From Perspicuibacillus lycopersici (GTDB lineage Bacteria; Bacillota; Bacilli; Bacillales; Caldibacillaceae), in NCBI RefSeq assembly GCF_025660475.1, contig NZ_JAOUSF010000001.1:682001-746000 (forward strand): 64,000 nt of DNA, in the 5' to 3' direction. The notes below the pieces were generated by a model. It saw nothing but the letters and a program-made list of their open reading frames with translations. It ran no database searches and had not been told where the DNA came from. A program made the translations under genes and the position numbers. This document shows positions 1 to 9,367 of this stretch, one piece after another. Position 1 is the stretch's first letter. Every line of letters starts with the position of its first letter.

Positions 1-27
1 TATTTCAGGAAATTGGGAGTTGGTTTA

Positions 28-1734
28 ATGAAAATACCAGACAAAAATTCCTCTCATTCTATTAATTATTATTCGAAAGTATTAGTAGTAGTTATTATTA
101 CTGTATTATTAATTAATGTCTTTGTGAGCATATTAACAATTTCTATTACACGACAGCAAAGTATTGAAAATATTACGAATACAATTAATCTCTACTTAAA
201 ACAAGTACAGCAAAAGTTTAATTCAGTCGAACATTTTATGATATGGACTGTATTGAACGAACCATTAATTGATGATATTAATGATGCAAAGGATTATTAT
301 GAATTCGCCGATAGCATTGACAATTTCCGTTCACGTGTCATTGATTATCAATATTCTACTGGTGAAGAATATCAATTTTTCTTATTACTAAAAAAGGAAA
401 ACTACTTTTTTAATAGTTCTCCCATTAATGTGAATTATTCTGAGTATCTTAAGATTAAAGATTACTTCCTAAGTGAAATAGAAAAATTCCAAAGCTATGA
501 GAATATGAAAACATGGAAAACATTTGAATTAAATAATAACTATTACCTATACCACTTAATAGATTATGAGGATCGCGTGTTTATTTCGTTAATATCTGTA
601 AATGATATTTTATTACCGTTAAAGGATATCAACTTAGGGAATAAAGGTGCCATTATAATGGAAAATGATGCAGGGACATATCTTACAAATGCAACAGAAG
701 AGCTGTCCTTACAAAATAATACTCAAAAGCCATTAGCTATTAGCTATCTTCGCTTTAAGGAGAAAGAAATTGATTTACCATTTTCATTACATGTGTATGT
801 CGACAATGTAAGTGCTTTTAAAAGGATTATGATTGCACAGCTTTCCTTAACATTCGCAACGGTTGTCATCAGTATTATTTTAATTATGATCTTAATCTAC
901 ATTAAGAATAAGCTTCTCTACCCGATACAGGCATTTTCGAATAACCTGTCAAAAATCAACGACAGTAATGAGGCAATCGATTTTAATAATAGTAATATTA
1001 AGGAACTTGAACAAGCAAATGTACAATTCAAGGATTTGATAAAAGAAATTAGGAAATTAAAGATTAATATATATGAGCAAGAGTTGGAGAAGCAAAATAT
1101 TCAAATGGATTTTATGAAACTCCAAATCAAGCCACATTTTTATATTAATTGTTTAACGACAATCTATAGCATGGCTCAATTAGAAATGTATAAGGAAATA
1201 CAAGAAATGACATTATCTACCTCCAAGTACTTCCGTTATTTGTTTCAAACAAAGCAAAACTTTGTAAAATTAGAAAAAGAATTAGACCATATTAATGACT
1301 ATTTAGCCATACAGAAATTACTCCATGGTCCAACATTTACCTTTGAACGATATGTGGAAAATGGCGTGGAAAACGCCAAAATCCCTCCACTTGTCTTACA
1401 AACATTTATTGAAAATTCAATTAAACATATTCGTTCATATGATAAACAAATTAAAATTACATTGCGAATTCAATCAGTAGAGAACGAAGGATTACTTAAA
1501 ATGGTAATAACCGATAATGGTCAAGGATTTCCGAAAGACATATTGGAGAAATTGCAGAACAATAAATCTTTATCCTCTGTAGACGGAAGTCATATTGGGA
1601 TTAATAATGTCATCTCCAGACTACAACTCTTATATTCTGAGAAATTTAAGATAGATTTTTCCAACGCCAAAACTGGTGGTGCGGTTGTTATGTTATTAAT
1701 ACCAAATGATGTATTTGAAGGAGTGGAAGTATGA
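28..1734 (+). CDS. Sensor histidine kinase, YesM type
   Basis: Membrane histidine kinase that passes phosphate to the response regulator encoded next to it; relatives usually sense extracellular sugars or their binding proteins. A first membrane segment lies at about residues 18-40, an extracellular sensor region follows, and a second membrane segment lies at about 268-292. The cytoplasmic part has the His_kinase (LytS/YesM) box QIKPHFYINCL with the phospho-acceptor His near 370, then an ATPase domain with N box ENSIKHI (about 462) and DNGQGF (about 496). The ATG at 28 is chosen over an in-frame TTG at 13 because GGGAG at 15-19 is correctly spaced for it. The stop overlaps the next start by four bases (ATGA), so the pair is co-translated. 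Its target operon is not in the window; transport genes may lie upstream. Confidence 0.9.
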   Translation: MKIPDKNSSHSINYYSKVLVVVIITVLLINVFVSILTISITRQQSIENITNTINLYLKQVQQKFNSVEHFMIWTVLNEPLIDDINDAKDYYEFADSIDNFRSRVIDYQYSTGEEYQFFLLLKKENYFFNSSPINVNYSEYLKIKDYFLSEIEKFQSYENMKTWKTFELNNNYYLYHLIDYEDRVFISLISVNDILLPLKDINLGNKGAIIMENDAGTYLTNATEELSLQNNTQKPLAISYLRFKEKEIDLPFSLHVYVDNVSAFKRIMIAQLSLTFATVVISIILIMILIYIKNKLLYPIQAFSNNLSKINDSNEAIDFNNSNIKELEQANVQFKDLIKEIRKLKINIYEQELEKQNIQMDFMKLQIKPHFYINCLTTIYSMAQLEMYKEIQEMTLSTSKYFRYLFQTKQNFVKLEKELDHINDYLAIQKLLHGPTFTFERYVENGVENAKIPPLVLQTFIENSIKHIRSYDKQIKITLRIQSVENEGLLKMVITDNGQGFPKDILEKLQNNKSLSSVDGSHIGINNVISRLQLLYSEKFKIDFSNAKTGGAVVMLLIPNDVFEGVEV

Positions 1735-3362
1735 ACTTGTTAATTGTTGACGATGACAGATATGTTATTGCGTCTTTAGAAAAAAAGATGGATTGGCACG
1801 GATTAGGCTTCGAACAAGTTTACACTGCGAACAATATTCGGCAAGCTATGGAAATATTTCATAAACACCAAGTCGATATTCTAATATCAGATATTGAAAT
1901 GCCACATGGAAGTGGATTAGAGCTATTGGCCTGGATTCGATCGGAGGGCTATAATGTCCAAGCAATTTTATTAACCAATTTCGCTGATTTTAATTATGCG
2001 CAAAAGGCAATTGAACTCCAAAGCTTTGAATACTATTTAAAGCCTATCGAATTCGATAAACTGGAATTCATTATAAAAAAAGCAATTAAAAAAGCTACCA
2101 TTAGTCAGCGGAACGAAAGTATTACAAGTAGCTATACACAACGAAATAAAGAGAAGCTAGTAGAGCATTTTTGGTTTTCATATGTAACATACAATCGTTG
2201 CTTTACTCGAGCGGAACTTCAGGAGCATTTGCAAATGAACTGTATCGATTACTCATTGAATGACTGTTTCTTTCCAATTCTCTTAAACTTTTATCCATAC
2301 CAATTAATTGATAATAAAAAAATTATCTCTATTTTTGATGCGAAACCTATCGATAGTCAGCTAGTAACAATTATTAAAGAAACGGTAGAGAGTCATCCAC
2401 TAAAATTAGATGGATTTCTCAAACTACGGACAAAAAAAGAGGAGTATTTAGCGATCTTTAAAGTGGTAGATTCCAAGATTGAATTAACTGCTAGTGATTT
2501 ACGTAAGCTTAGTAAGCATCTGATCAATCCGCTCACCATAAAGTTACAATGTGATGTTCAACTATGTGTTGACTCCATCGGGAAACTAGAAGATATTCCA
2601 CAGATGGTACAAAAACTACAAGCAATGCACGAGGAATCGATAAACTATCGAAATAATGTATTTTCCTTGCAAACTTATAAAAAAAGTGAAGCAACCTACG
2701 TCATTCCTAATTTACAGTTACTTGAGGAATATCTTGATAACGGCGCGAATATTGATTTTATCAATTATTGTAAACAGTATATTACAAGCTTAGTTGAAAA
2801 GAATGCTTTAAATCATACGGTATTAAGTAGCTTTCGTTTAGATATTACACAGCTAATCTATACTCAATTAAAGAAAAAGGAAATTCTTGCACATAAATTA
2901 TTTCATGGGGAAGTAGATGATTTTTTACTCCAGCAGTCATCTAGATCAATAGAGGATTTAATAACCTACATCACGTATTTAGTAGATGTATCTATCGATT
3001 ATATGGCATTTACCAACTCGAAAAAATCCGTAGTCAAAACCATTTGTGATTATATTGATCAAAACTATCAGGAAAATATCACTAGAGTGGAGCTTGCTAA
3101 AATTGTTTATCTAAGTCCAGATTACATCGCGAGAATTTTTAAAAAGGAAAAAGGTATTTCCCTGTTCAATTATATTATTAAGAAACGAATCGATATTGCA
3201 AAAGAATTACTAGTAAACACAAACCTACCCATTCATCTAATTTCCGACAAAGTTGGTTATGGAAATTATTCCTATTTCACCAAGCTGTTTAAGCAAGAAA
3301 CGAACTGTACCCCGTTGGATTATCGAAAAAAGCATGGCATTTGTTCAGAAATCGATGTATAG
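1731..3362 (+). CDS. Response regulator, YesN/AraC type
   Basis: DNA-binding partner of the preceding kinase. The N-terminal receiver domain (about residues 1-120) has the acidic pair after MNLLIV and the phospho-acceptor Asp54 in ISDIEMP. A long middle region of unknown fold follows. The C-terminal 100 residues form an AraC-type double helix-turn-helix; the signature is visible as ISDKVGYGNYSYFTKLFKQ and ends at the stop. At 543 residues it has the usual length for YesN-like regulators. In B. subtilis and relatives such regulators control nearby sugar ABC importers and glycoside hydrolases. The next genes downstream are on the opposite strand behind a terminator, so regulated genes probably lie upstream of this window or further away. 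Confidence 0.9.
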   Translation: MNLLIVDDDRYVIASLEKKMDWHGLGFEQVYTANNIRQAMEIFHKHQVDILISDIEMPHGSGLELLAWIRSEGYNVQAILLTNFADFNYAQKAIELQSFEYYLKPIEFDKLEFIIKKAIKKATISQRNESITSSYTQRNKEKLVEHFWFSYVTYNRCFTRAELQEHLQMNCIDYSLNDCFFPILLNFYPYQLIDNKKIISIFDAKPIDSQLVTIIKETVESHPLKLDGFLKLRTKKEEYLAIFKVVDSKIELTASDLRKLSKHLINPLTIKLQCDVQLCVDSIGKLEDIPQMVQKLQAMHEESINYRNNVFSLQTYKKSEATYVIPNLQLLEEYLDNGANIDFINYCKQYITSLVEKNALNHTVLSSFRLDITQLIYTQLKKKEILAHKLFHGEVDDFLLQQSSRSIEDLITYITYLVDVSIDYMAFTNSKKSVVKTICDYIDQNYQENITRVELAKIVYLSPDYIARIFKKEKGISLFNYIIKKRIDIAKELLVNTNLPIHLISDKVGYGNYSYFTKLFKQETNCTPLDYRKKHGICSEIDV

Positions 3363-3384
3363 TTTCAAATTATTCTTATTGATT

Positions 3385-3423
3385 AAAAAGATCGCAGAGA
3401 ATTGTTTTCCTGCGACCTTTTTG
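3385..3423 (+). terminator. Rho-independent terminator, probably bidirectional
   Basis: The arms at 3385-3397 and 3410-3422 pair (core TCGCAG/CTGCGA, one A-C mismatch), followed by a T run on the plus strand. The minus strand also ends in a T run, so it can serve the convergent amino acid permease gene as well. Confidence 0.8.
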
Positions 3424-3536
3424 TAATAGGATACCTAACCTTATAGGAATGTAATGATAAGCACTGGAGAATTAACTTGGAAGGATACAAAAAAACTGCA
3501 ACGAAATGGCGAAAACCTTTTGAGCAGTCTATTTAT

Positions 3537-4208
3537 TTAAATATTATATTGTTTTTCTATTCTATTTTGAAGTACCTCCACGATAGAGCATATTCCCCAA
3601 TAAATGAAGGCAACTAGTATGTACATTGTCATGTAGTCTAATTCCCTTCCTCCTACTATTTTCGCCTTTTGAAAAAGCTCAGGAACTGTAATCATGGCAG
3701 CCAATGATGAGCTTTTTATCAAATCTAATAGGACATTTACTAATGGAGGGAGCGCTATTTTTGTTGCTTGTGGTAATACGATACGAGTCAAGGTTTGCCA
3801 ATAGTTCATACCTAAAGTATATGCTGCCTCCCACTGTCCCCTCTCAATGGCTTGTAATGCGGAACGATTAATCTCCGCCATATAAGCAGCACTGTTCAAG
3901 CTAAAACCAATAATGGCTGCCGTTATTGCTGAGAATTCGATTCCAATCAATGGGAGTCCGAAATAAAGAAGAAACAATACTACTAATATAGGAACTCCTC
4001 TCATAAACGAAATATATAATCGCGATGGCAACTGTAATATAAGATGATCAGACATCCTTCCCAATGCCAAAAAAAAGCTAAAAAATAATCCGAAAACCAT
4101 ACTAACCAATGAAATTAGCATTGTATAGCCGATTCCTTGCATGACATAGGGAACGGATCGTATCGCCAATAACGGGTCAAAAATATATTCCCATTGAATA
4201 TTGCTCAC
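3537..4208 (-). CDS. Polar amino acid ABC transporter permease
   Basis: Inner-membrane channel subunit of a His/Glu/Gln/Arg/cystine-type importer. It has about five membrane segments and the EAA loop that docks the ATPase (EAAYTLGMNYWQTLTRIVLP, about residues 125-145). The start is a GTG at 4206-4208 with a strong AGGAGGG at 4216-4222. It lies downstream of the binding-protein gene, with a hairpin between them. No ATP-binding gene is adjacent, so the ATPase must be encoded elsewhere or shared. Length (223 residues) is typical of the HisM/ArtQ family. The transported amino acid cannot be read from the sequence. Confidence 0.9.
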   Translation of the reverse strand: MSNIQWEYIFDPLLAIRSVPYVMQGIGYTMLISLVSMVFGLFFSFFLALGRMSDHLILQLPSRLYISFMRGVPILVVLFLLYFGLPLIGIEFSAITAAIIGFSLNSAAYMAEINRSALQAIERGQWEAAYTLGMNYWQTLTRIVLPQATKIALPPLVNVLLDLIKSSSLAAMITVPELFQKAKIVGGRELDYMTMYILVAFIYWGICSIVEVLQNRIEKQYNI

Positions 4209-4246
4209 AATTTCACCCTCCTGCCGAACGATAATAGAAACGAAAG

Positions 4247-4273
4247 AAAACTGCCCAATGCACGAGCAGTTTT
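4247..4273 (-). terminator. Intercistronic hairpin
   Basis: Perfect 8-bp arms AAAACTGC (4247-4254) and GCAGTTTT (4266-4273) lie between the binding-protein gene and the permease gene, followed on the minus strand by a weak T-rich stretch. This may be a leaky terminator or an mRNA-stabilising hairpin that gives more binding protein than permease, a usual arrangement in ABC operons. Confidence 0.6.
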
Positions 4274-4303
4274 AATTAGCAAAATTCACAGACACCGAAG
4301 CTA

Positions 4304-5173
4304 TTAATATTGTAAGTCTGGTTTTACAGTAACATCTTCACCAGAGAAAAATTGCTTGGAAAGCTCGCTAATCGTTCCATCCGCTAGCATTTCCTGAATT
4401 GCTTTATTAATATTTTCTTGCAGTTCTACTTCATCTTTTTTCATTATAATTCCTACACCGTCATCAGGTATACCAAATTTCAAATCTGGATGAATTGTAA
4501 TATTTAAATCTGGATAATATTCAATTGCTTGCATCTGTAAATAGTAGTCATTAATGATTAGGTCCGTTCTTCCTGCCGCTACATCACGCAAATAAAGTTC
4601 ATTTGTCGCATTGTCATAAATGACCTCCTCTGCCCCATATTTCCGGGCAATATCCATGTAGACGGTCGTTGCTTCACCAGCTGCTTTTTTCCCTTTTAAA
4701 TCCTCTACCGTTTCAATCCCCGATAGATCATCTTTTCTAACAATAGCTGTTGCAAACGAATATTTATATGGAGTCGAAAATGCAAACTTCTCTTTTCTAT
4801 CGTCAGTAATCGAAATATCATTTGCCGCTATATTTACTTGACCACTATTTACAGAAGTAAGCATTCCATCAAAGCCCATTTCCACAAAATCAGCTTCTAA
4901 GCCCAATCGTTTCGCCATCTCTCGTACGACTTCCACTTCAAAACCTGTTAACTTATCCGATTCTGAATCATGGAAGGACGATGGATAAAGTGTTCCAGAA
5001 GTTGCAACCGTTATTTTTCCTTCTTCTTTCACAATATCCCAAGCTGTTTTTTCCTTCGAATTTTCGGTACTATTCTCTTTCGTTTCTGAATCATTACTAC
5101 ATGCTCCTAGCAAAACTAAAAAAGCAAATAAAAGTGCAACGAAACTATTTTTTTTCATTTGAAGTTTCTTCAT
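4304..5173 (-). CDS. Amino acid ABC transporter substrate-binding lipoprotein
   Basis: SBP_bac_3 family binding protein that captures a polar amino acid outside the cell and delivers it to the permease downstream. The signal peptide ends in the lipobox LLGAC at about residues 18-22, so the protein is lipid-anchored. Family motifs are visible, such as GKITVATSGTLYPS at the start of the mature domain and SEVELQ-like linker elements late in the protein. The ATG at 5171-5173 is chosen over an upstream in-frame start because AAGGAGGAG lies just before it; this gives 289 residues, normal for the family. It is the first gene of a two-gene unit. Ligand specificity is not identifiable. Confidence 0.9.
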   Translation of the reverse strand: MKKLQMKKNSFVALLFAFLVLLGACSNDSETKENSTENSKEKTAWDIVKEEGKITVATSGTLYPSSFHDSESDKLTGFEVEVVREMAKRLGLEADFVEMGFDGMLTSVNSGQVNIAANDISITDDRKEKFAFSTPYKYSFATAIVRKDDLSGIETVEDLKGKKAAGEATTVYMDIARKYGAEEVIYDNATNELYLRDVAAGRTDLIINDYYLQMQAIEYYPDLNITIHPDLKFGIPDDGVGIIMKKDEVELQENINKAIQEMLADGTISELSKQFFSGEDVTVKPDLQY

Positions 5174-5226
5174 GTTTGTTCTCCTCCTTGTAGTAAATCC
5201 AAAAATTACCCTATCACCTCCATATG

Positions 5227-5256
5227 AATATAGCAAATAATTTGATTAGTATTCAA
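5227..5256 (-). promoter_or_regulatory. Candidate sigma-A promoter of the amino acid ABC unit
   Basis: On the minus strand TTGAAT (5251-5256) and TATATT (5227-5232) are separated by 18 bases, about 55 bases upstream of the chosen start codon. Confidence 0.5.
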
Positions 5257-5368
5257 TCATCATTTATTTAATAGCTAATAAAAGATGGATTCACATAATT
5301 ATTGTTAAAGAAAATCGTTCACCGACCTTTTTCTCTTAAATAACAACAATTCTTTTGAAAATCAGTCT

Positions 5369-5398
5369 CAAAAAAAGAAGGTCATCCAAACCTTCTTT
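5369..5398 (-). terminator. Terminator of the small membrane protein gene
   Basis: Arms AAAGAAGGT (5374-5382) and ACCTTCTTT (5390-5398) form a perfect 9-bp stem, followed on the minus strand by seven or more T. It lies shortly after the stop of the gene at 5465, which supports that small gene being expressed. Confidence 0.8.
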
Positions 5399-5464
5399 AA
5401 TAGATTAGATTTATTTGTGCCACTCATCAACTTTCCACATTCCACTTTCCTTTCTCTTAATTCA

Positions 5465-5662
5465 TTACTGTTCACTTTTCGTACTTTTCTCCGTTTTTTC
5501 CTTTTTTAAACTACTGATGATGGGCAGTGGCTTACTGTTCATAACAAACCAAATAAGAATCGGAGCTAAAATATTTAATACGATAGATGCGATGATAATC
5601 GTCCAAACAAACCAGCTTGCATTAAGCACATAAATATAAAAAAAGTTGTGGTAAAAATCCAT
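5465..5662 (-). CDS. Small membrane protein, unknown function
   Basis: A 65-residue protein with one long hydrophobic region at about residues 18-42 (one or two membrane helices) and a Lys/Glu-rich tail. The start is supported by GAAGGAG seven bases upstream, and a strong terminator follows at 5369-5398. It is divergent from the broken germination locus. No family was recognised. It may be a spore or cell-envelope protein, but nothing in the sequence shows this. Confidence 0.6.
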   Translation of the reverse strand: MDFYHNFFYIYVLNASWFVWTIIIASIVLNILAPILIWFVMNSKPLPIISSLKKEKTEKSTKSEQ

Positions 5663-5784
5663 TAAGCGCTCCTTCTTCCATTAGATAAGCAAAACTATTT
5701 TGTCCAAGGTAATGGAAATCATACATATTATGGAATAAATTGCCTATACTATCGGTACAGAATTTTTTGGAGGAGTATGTTTCC

Positions 5785-7320
5785 ATGGCTGAAGCAATCG
5801 CGAAGAAACTGGAGCAATTATTTAAAAAGGATGTTAAGGAAAATATTAAACTCATCAAAGATTTATTAGGTGGAAACGCGGATTTTGCTTCGAGAGAATT
5901 TATTCTACATCCAAAAGAAAACTTAAGGGCAGTTTGCTTCTTCACAGAAGGATTAACGAATACTCAGGAAGTAGAAAATGCGATTCGAGCATTTATTTAT
6001 GGTGCACCGAAACTGATGGATGGTAATACCCCATTGACAGATAAGGCTTTTGCGGAATGGGTGAAAATAGATGTTCTATTTAATTTCATCCATTAAGCTA
6101 ATTACTGATTCGCAGGAAGGGATTGAAGCCATTCTTTCTGGTGATACATTATTTTTACTAGATAAATTTGATAAAGCTATCATCGTCTCTTCCAAAGGAT
6201 GGGAAGCACGTTCGATTGCAGAGCCGCAAACAGAGCAAGTTGTCCGAGGTCCAAGAGATGGGTTTACGGAAAGTTTTCGTACCAATACAGCACTAGTGCG
6301 AAGAAGAATTAAAGACCCGCTTTTTGTTATCGAAGAAATGAAAATTGGAACAAAATCAAAAACTACGAAAATCCTGCGTACTTGAAAGGGACAGTGAAAG
6401 AAGGTCTTGTTGAGGAAGTCAAAAAGAGATTAGAAGGTATAAAAATTGATTCCGTGCTAGAGAGTGGATATATTGAGGAGCTAATAGATGATGCACCATA
6501 CTCCCCGTTTTCAACCATTCAAAGTACGGAGCGTCCAGATAAGGTAGCCTCTGCCATTTTTGAAGGAAGAGTCGCTGTATTTGTGGATAACACTCCTTTC
6601 GTTCTTATCATGCCTGCTTATTTTTGGCAATTTTTACAGGCAAGTGATGATTACTACTCGAATTATTTAATGGGATCCTTTTTCCGAATGATTCGGTATA
6701 CAGCATTTATCATCAGTTTAACGTTAACTTCGATTTATGTAATGCTAGCAAGCTTTCATCAGGAGATGATTCCAACGACACTGGCACTTACTATTGCTTC
6801 TGGTAGAGAAGTAGTACCCTTTCCTGTTTTATTAGAAGCTTTACTTATGGAGCTAGCTTTTGAGCTTATGAGAGAAGCAGGATTGCGAATGCCAAAGCCT
6901 GTAGGGCAGGCAGTCAGTATTGTTGGGTCCTTAATTGTAGGTCAAGCAGCCGTTCAAGCAGGAATTGCATCACCATTTATGGTTATTATCGTTGCTATTA
7001 CTGGAATATCTTCCTTTGCTGTTCCTAACGATTCCGCTTCATACTCGATACGATTAATTCGCTTTCCAATGCTTTTCGCCTCGGGTACTTTAGGCTTACT
7101 TGGATTTGCAACAATGTTTGTATTAATTGCTATTCATACATTATCGCTTCGTTCCTTTGGGGAGTCCTATCTTGCTCCAGCAACCCCATTTAAACCTTCC
7201 GATCAAAAGGATGCAGTCGTTCGTTTCCCTTGGTGGAGTATGAAAAGTCAGCCTGAACTTGCAGAAGGACAGGAGGATCGACTGGGGGATGAGCAAATTC
7301 CAAAGCCGCGGGATATTTTT
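5785..7320 (+). pseudogene. GerA-family spore germination receptor subunit, frameshifted
   Basis: This is a GerAA/GerXA-type germinant receptor subunit spread over three reading frames. The start at 5785 has GGAGGA nine bases upstream. The N-terminal part runs to about 6080, where frame is lost; the next frame continues with conserved AILSGDT, EPQTEQVVRGPRDGFTES and TNTALVRRRIKDP. A second shift lies near 6373-6380, after which KGTVKEGLVEEVKKRL, ESGYIEEL and the membrane domain with LREAGLRMPKPVGQAVSIVG-like sequence continue. The C-terminus runs directly into germination permease sequence near 7320 with another change of frame. Two internal frameshifts plus a junction make sequencing error alone unlikely, but it cannot be excluded without reads. 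Intact relatives are about 500 residues and sit in the inner spore membrane. Confidence 0.85.
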
Positions 7321-8047
7321 TGGACTGGAGGTTATTGCAAGACTTGCCTTAATCGGAGTGTTCTCTGCTTTAGTGTTAAATATATTAATTATTATGGGTT
7401 CGCTTGCAGAATTCGATATTCGTGAGTTATTGCCTACCTTTCAGTCTGGCTTGTTTTCCACCATTTGGGCAAGTAGGTTTCATAATACCGATTGGGCATT
7501 AGCAGTTATGATGGCATCGATAATCTTGCCATTAGTGAAAGATAAATCGAGCTGGAAAAAATTGGGGCTTACTGGAATTGCATTTGCTGGATTATTTGTT
7601 GTCATTTGGCCAATATTAGAGGTTGGTGTCCTCTCAGCGGAAGTAACTGCCAAATACAATCTTTCCTGTATGCAATTAGCAAGAAGTGCTCATATTGGGC
7701 TGTTCTTTCACCGCTATGAGATGATAATGGTTGCCTTTTTTGCTTTGTCGAATTTAACGCAAATAATGATGTCCTTACTCTGTGCCTCTGTCTCTTTGCA
7801 AAAGCTTATTGGCTTAAAGGATTATCGACCAACGATAATCCCGGTTGGACTAATACTTGGCGGATTTTCCTATTGGATCGTGTTTGACCACCGACGCGCC
7901 ATTGAATTTGTTGAAACGCCTTGGGTCATTTATGCTATGGCAACGGCGATTGGGTTACCTTTAATTATCCTCCTACTTGGTACCATATTAAAAAAGAAAT
8001 TACGAAAAAAGACTACTACAGATACTTCTGCCAAGTCCTCTAGTTAA
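7310..8047 (+). pseudogene. GerB-family germination permease, N-terminus missing
   Basis: The reading frame ending at 8047 matches the C-terminal part of a GerAB-type (APC superfamily) germination permease, beginning at GLEVIARLALIGVF and continuing through SLAEFDIRELLP and four or more membrane helices to a Lys-rich tail. Intact relatives have about 360 residues; only about 230 are here, so the first third is absent. The sequence starts inside the C-terminal end of the gerA-like gene, with no intergenic region, which suggests a deletion that fused the two genes. No gerC-type lipoprotein gene follows. The locus is therefore probably not functional as a receptor. Confidence 0.75.
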
Positions 8048-8091
8048 TAGTAGTGGATTCAGGAATCACTCAAGTTTCAATCATCGTAAGG

Positions 8092-8131
8092 AAAAGTAGC
8101 GAACCTCAGGAAATGCTCGCTACTGCTTTTT
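8092..8131. terminator. Bidirectional terminator
   Basis: Arms AGTAGCGA (8095-8102) and TCGCTACT (8116-8123) pair perfectly. A run of six T follows on the plus strand (end of the germination locus) and TTTTCCTT on the minus strand. The stem overlaps the stop codon of the spore protein gene, so both convergent units share it. Confidence 0.85.
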
Positions 8132-8380
8132 TCTTAAGTTTTCTTCCGCCATCTTAACTAATTCCTTCACCATACTTCCACCTAAACGACCGCCAACTTT
8201 CCCTGCCTGTTCTGCTGTAAGATTCCCGTTATATCCCTTCTTAAGTGGAACACCTGCTTCCTCTGCTGCTTCAAACTTTGCTTGATCGGGATTAGTTGTT
8301 CCAGCCACTTTCGCCTTTAGCTGGTCTAGTCCTTGACGTGCCTCTGGTACTAAAATTTTATTTCTGTTTTTTCGTGCCAT
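8120..8380 (-). CDS. Alpha/beta-type small acid-soluble spore protein
   Basis: An 86-residue DNA-binding protein that coats spore DNA and protects it from UV and chemical damage. Family signs are MARKNRNKILVPEA at the start, the KFEAAEEAGV segment that resembles the germination protease (GPR) cleavage region, and the conserved LTAEQAGKVGGRLGGSMVKE helix near the C-terminus. The ATG at 8378-8380 is preceded by AAAGGAG with eight bases of spacing, so an upstream in-frame GTG is not used. Members are made in the forespore under sigma-G; a clear sigma-G promoter was not resolved here. It shows that the organism makes spores. Confidence 0.92.
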   Translation of the reverse strand: MARKNRNKILVPEARQGLDQLKAKVAGTTNPDQAKFEAAEEAGVPLKKGYNGNLTAEQAGKVGGRLGGSMVKELVKMAEENLRKKQ

Positions 8381-8470
8381 GTATATCACTCCTTTACCAT
8401 TAAAGTTTCCAATCTACGGGAAAACATTACTGGTAATACAAGGGGGGAATCACTCCAGTCTCTTTTTCCA

Positions 8471-9079
8471 TTACCTTTCAATAAGCTTTACCATATAGTC
8501 ATATGGATGTTGATTAATTGTAATCACTTTTTGTTTCATGTACCCTAATTTTTTGTACATACCTTTAGCAACTGGATTATTTTGTGCAACATTTAAAGAA
8601 ACTTTTGTAAAGCCTTGCTGCTTTGCAATATTTTCTACTACTTTTATAAGCTTTGTACCAATTCCATAGCCCTGAAATCTTTCGCTTACACATAATGTAT
8701 CAATATAAAAATCTTCAATATCCGCTTCCTGATCAAAGGCAATCATTTGATTGTTCCCCTGCCTTCTTAAATATTGCAAAATTGGCTCGTCCAACTTTGC
8801 AGCATTCGCTCCAGCGTAGAAAATGACTATCCCAATGACATCTCCTAATGCTTCTGCTACTACTGCATTTTGATAGCTAAGCCGATTATTTTCTTCACGG
8901 AAATAAAGCTTGAGCATTTCCTGAATTTTTTCCTTTTTAGTTTGTCCAGTCAGCTGATTCGCAATGTCGTCAATGGCAAGATGAATAAGTTTAGCGGCTT
9001 CCAGTGCATCATTTTTCTTTGCCATTCGGTATGTAATGTTCGAAATAAGCTCCTCATCAACATGTTGATTTCTTTTCAT
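8471..9079 (-). CDS. GNAT family N-acetyltransferase
   Basis: A 202-residue protein of the GCN5-related acetyltransferase fold. The acetyl-CoA-binding motif is RFQGYGIGTKL (about residues 138-148), and the following conserved segment is VSLNVAQNNPVAKGMYKKLGY, split over two strands of the fold. The substrate is unknown. The ATG at 9077-9079 is preferred because GAAGGAAG lies just upstream; an earlier in-frame TTG would place the ribosome site inside the coding region. It appears to be a single-gene unit. Confidence 0.85.
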   Translation of the reverse strand: MKRNQHVDEELISNITYRMAKKNDALEAAKLIHLAIDDIANQLTGQTKKEKIQEMLKLYFREENNRLSYQNAVVAEALGDVIGIVIFYAGANAAKLDEPILQYLRRQGNNQMIAFDQEADIEDFYIDTLCVSERFQGYGIGTKLIKVVENIAKQQGFTKVSLNVAQNNPVAKGMYKKLGYMKQKVITINQHPYDYMVKLIER

Positions 9080-9306
9080 GTACTTTGCTTCCTTCTTCAA
9101 AATTCTTTTAAATGCAATACGAAATAAATAAATGTCCTCGCCTTTTATAGGTAACCAATTGATTCTATACTTAGTTCTTAGTTCGATAAAAAAGTCCTCT
9201 TTCTTTAGAACAGTCCTATGTTGATTATATAATATTTTATAATGACCAAATAGACCTGTAACATAGTAACAAAATGGAGAATAATAAAATATCTTAATAT
9301 TTCATA

Positions 9307-9335
9307 CTTTTATTTCTAATGTAAAATAGTATAAT
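9307..9335 (+). promoter_or_regulatory. Weak candidate promoter of the aminotransferase gene
   Basis: A consensus -10 TATAAT is at 9330-9335, about 30 bases before the start codon. The -35 (CTTTTA at 9307-9312, 17 bases away) is poor. Confidence 0.35.
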
Positions 9336-9367
9336 AGATTGTAAAAACTCAACAAGGAGCACTTACG

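Noticed and set aside
5622-5945. Minus-strand frame opposite the start of the gerA-like gene
   Set aside because: The plus strand encodes recognisable GerA sequence with a good ribosome site; the antisense frame has neither.
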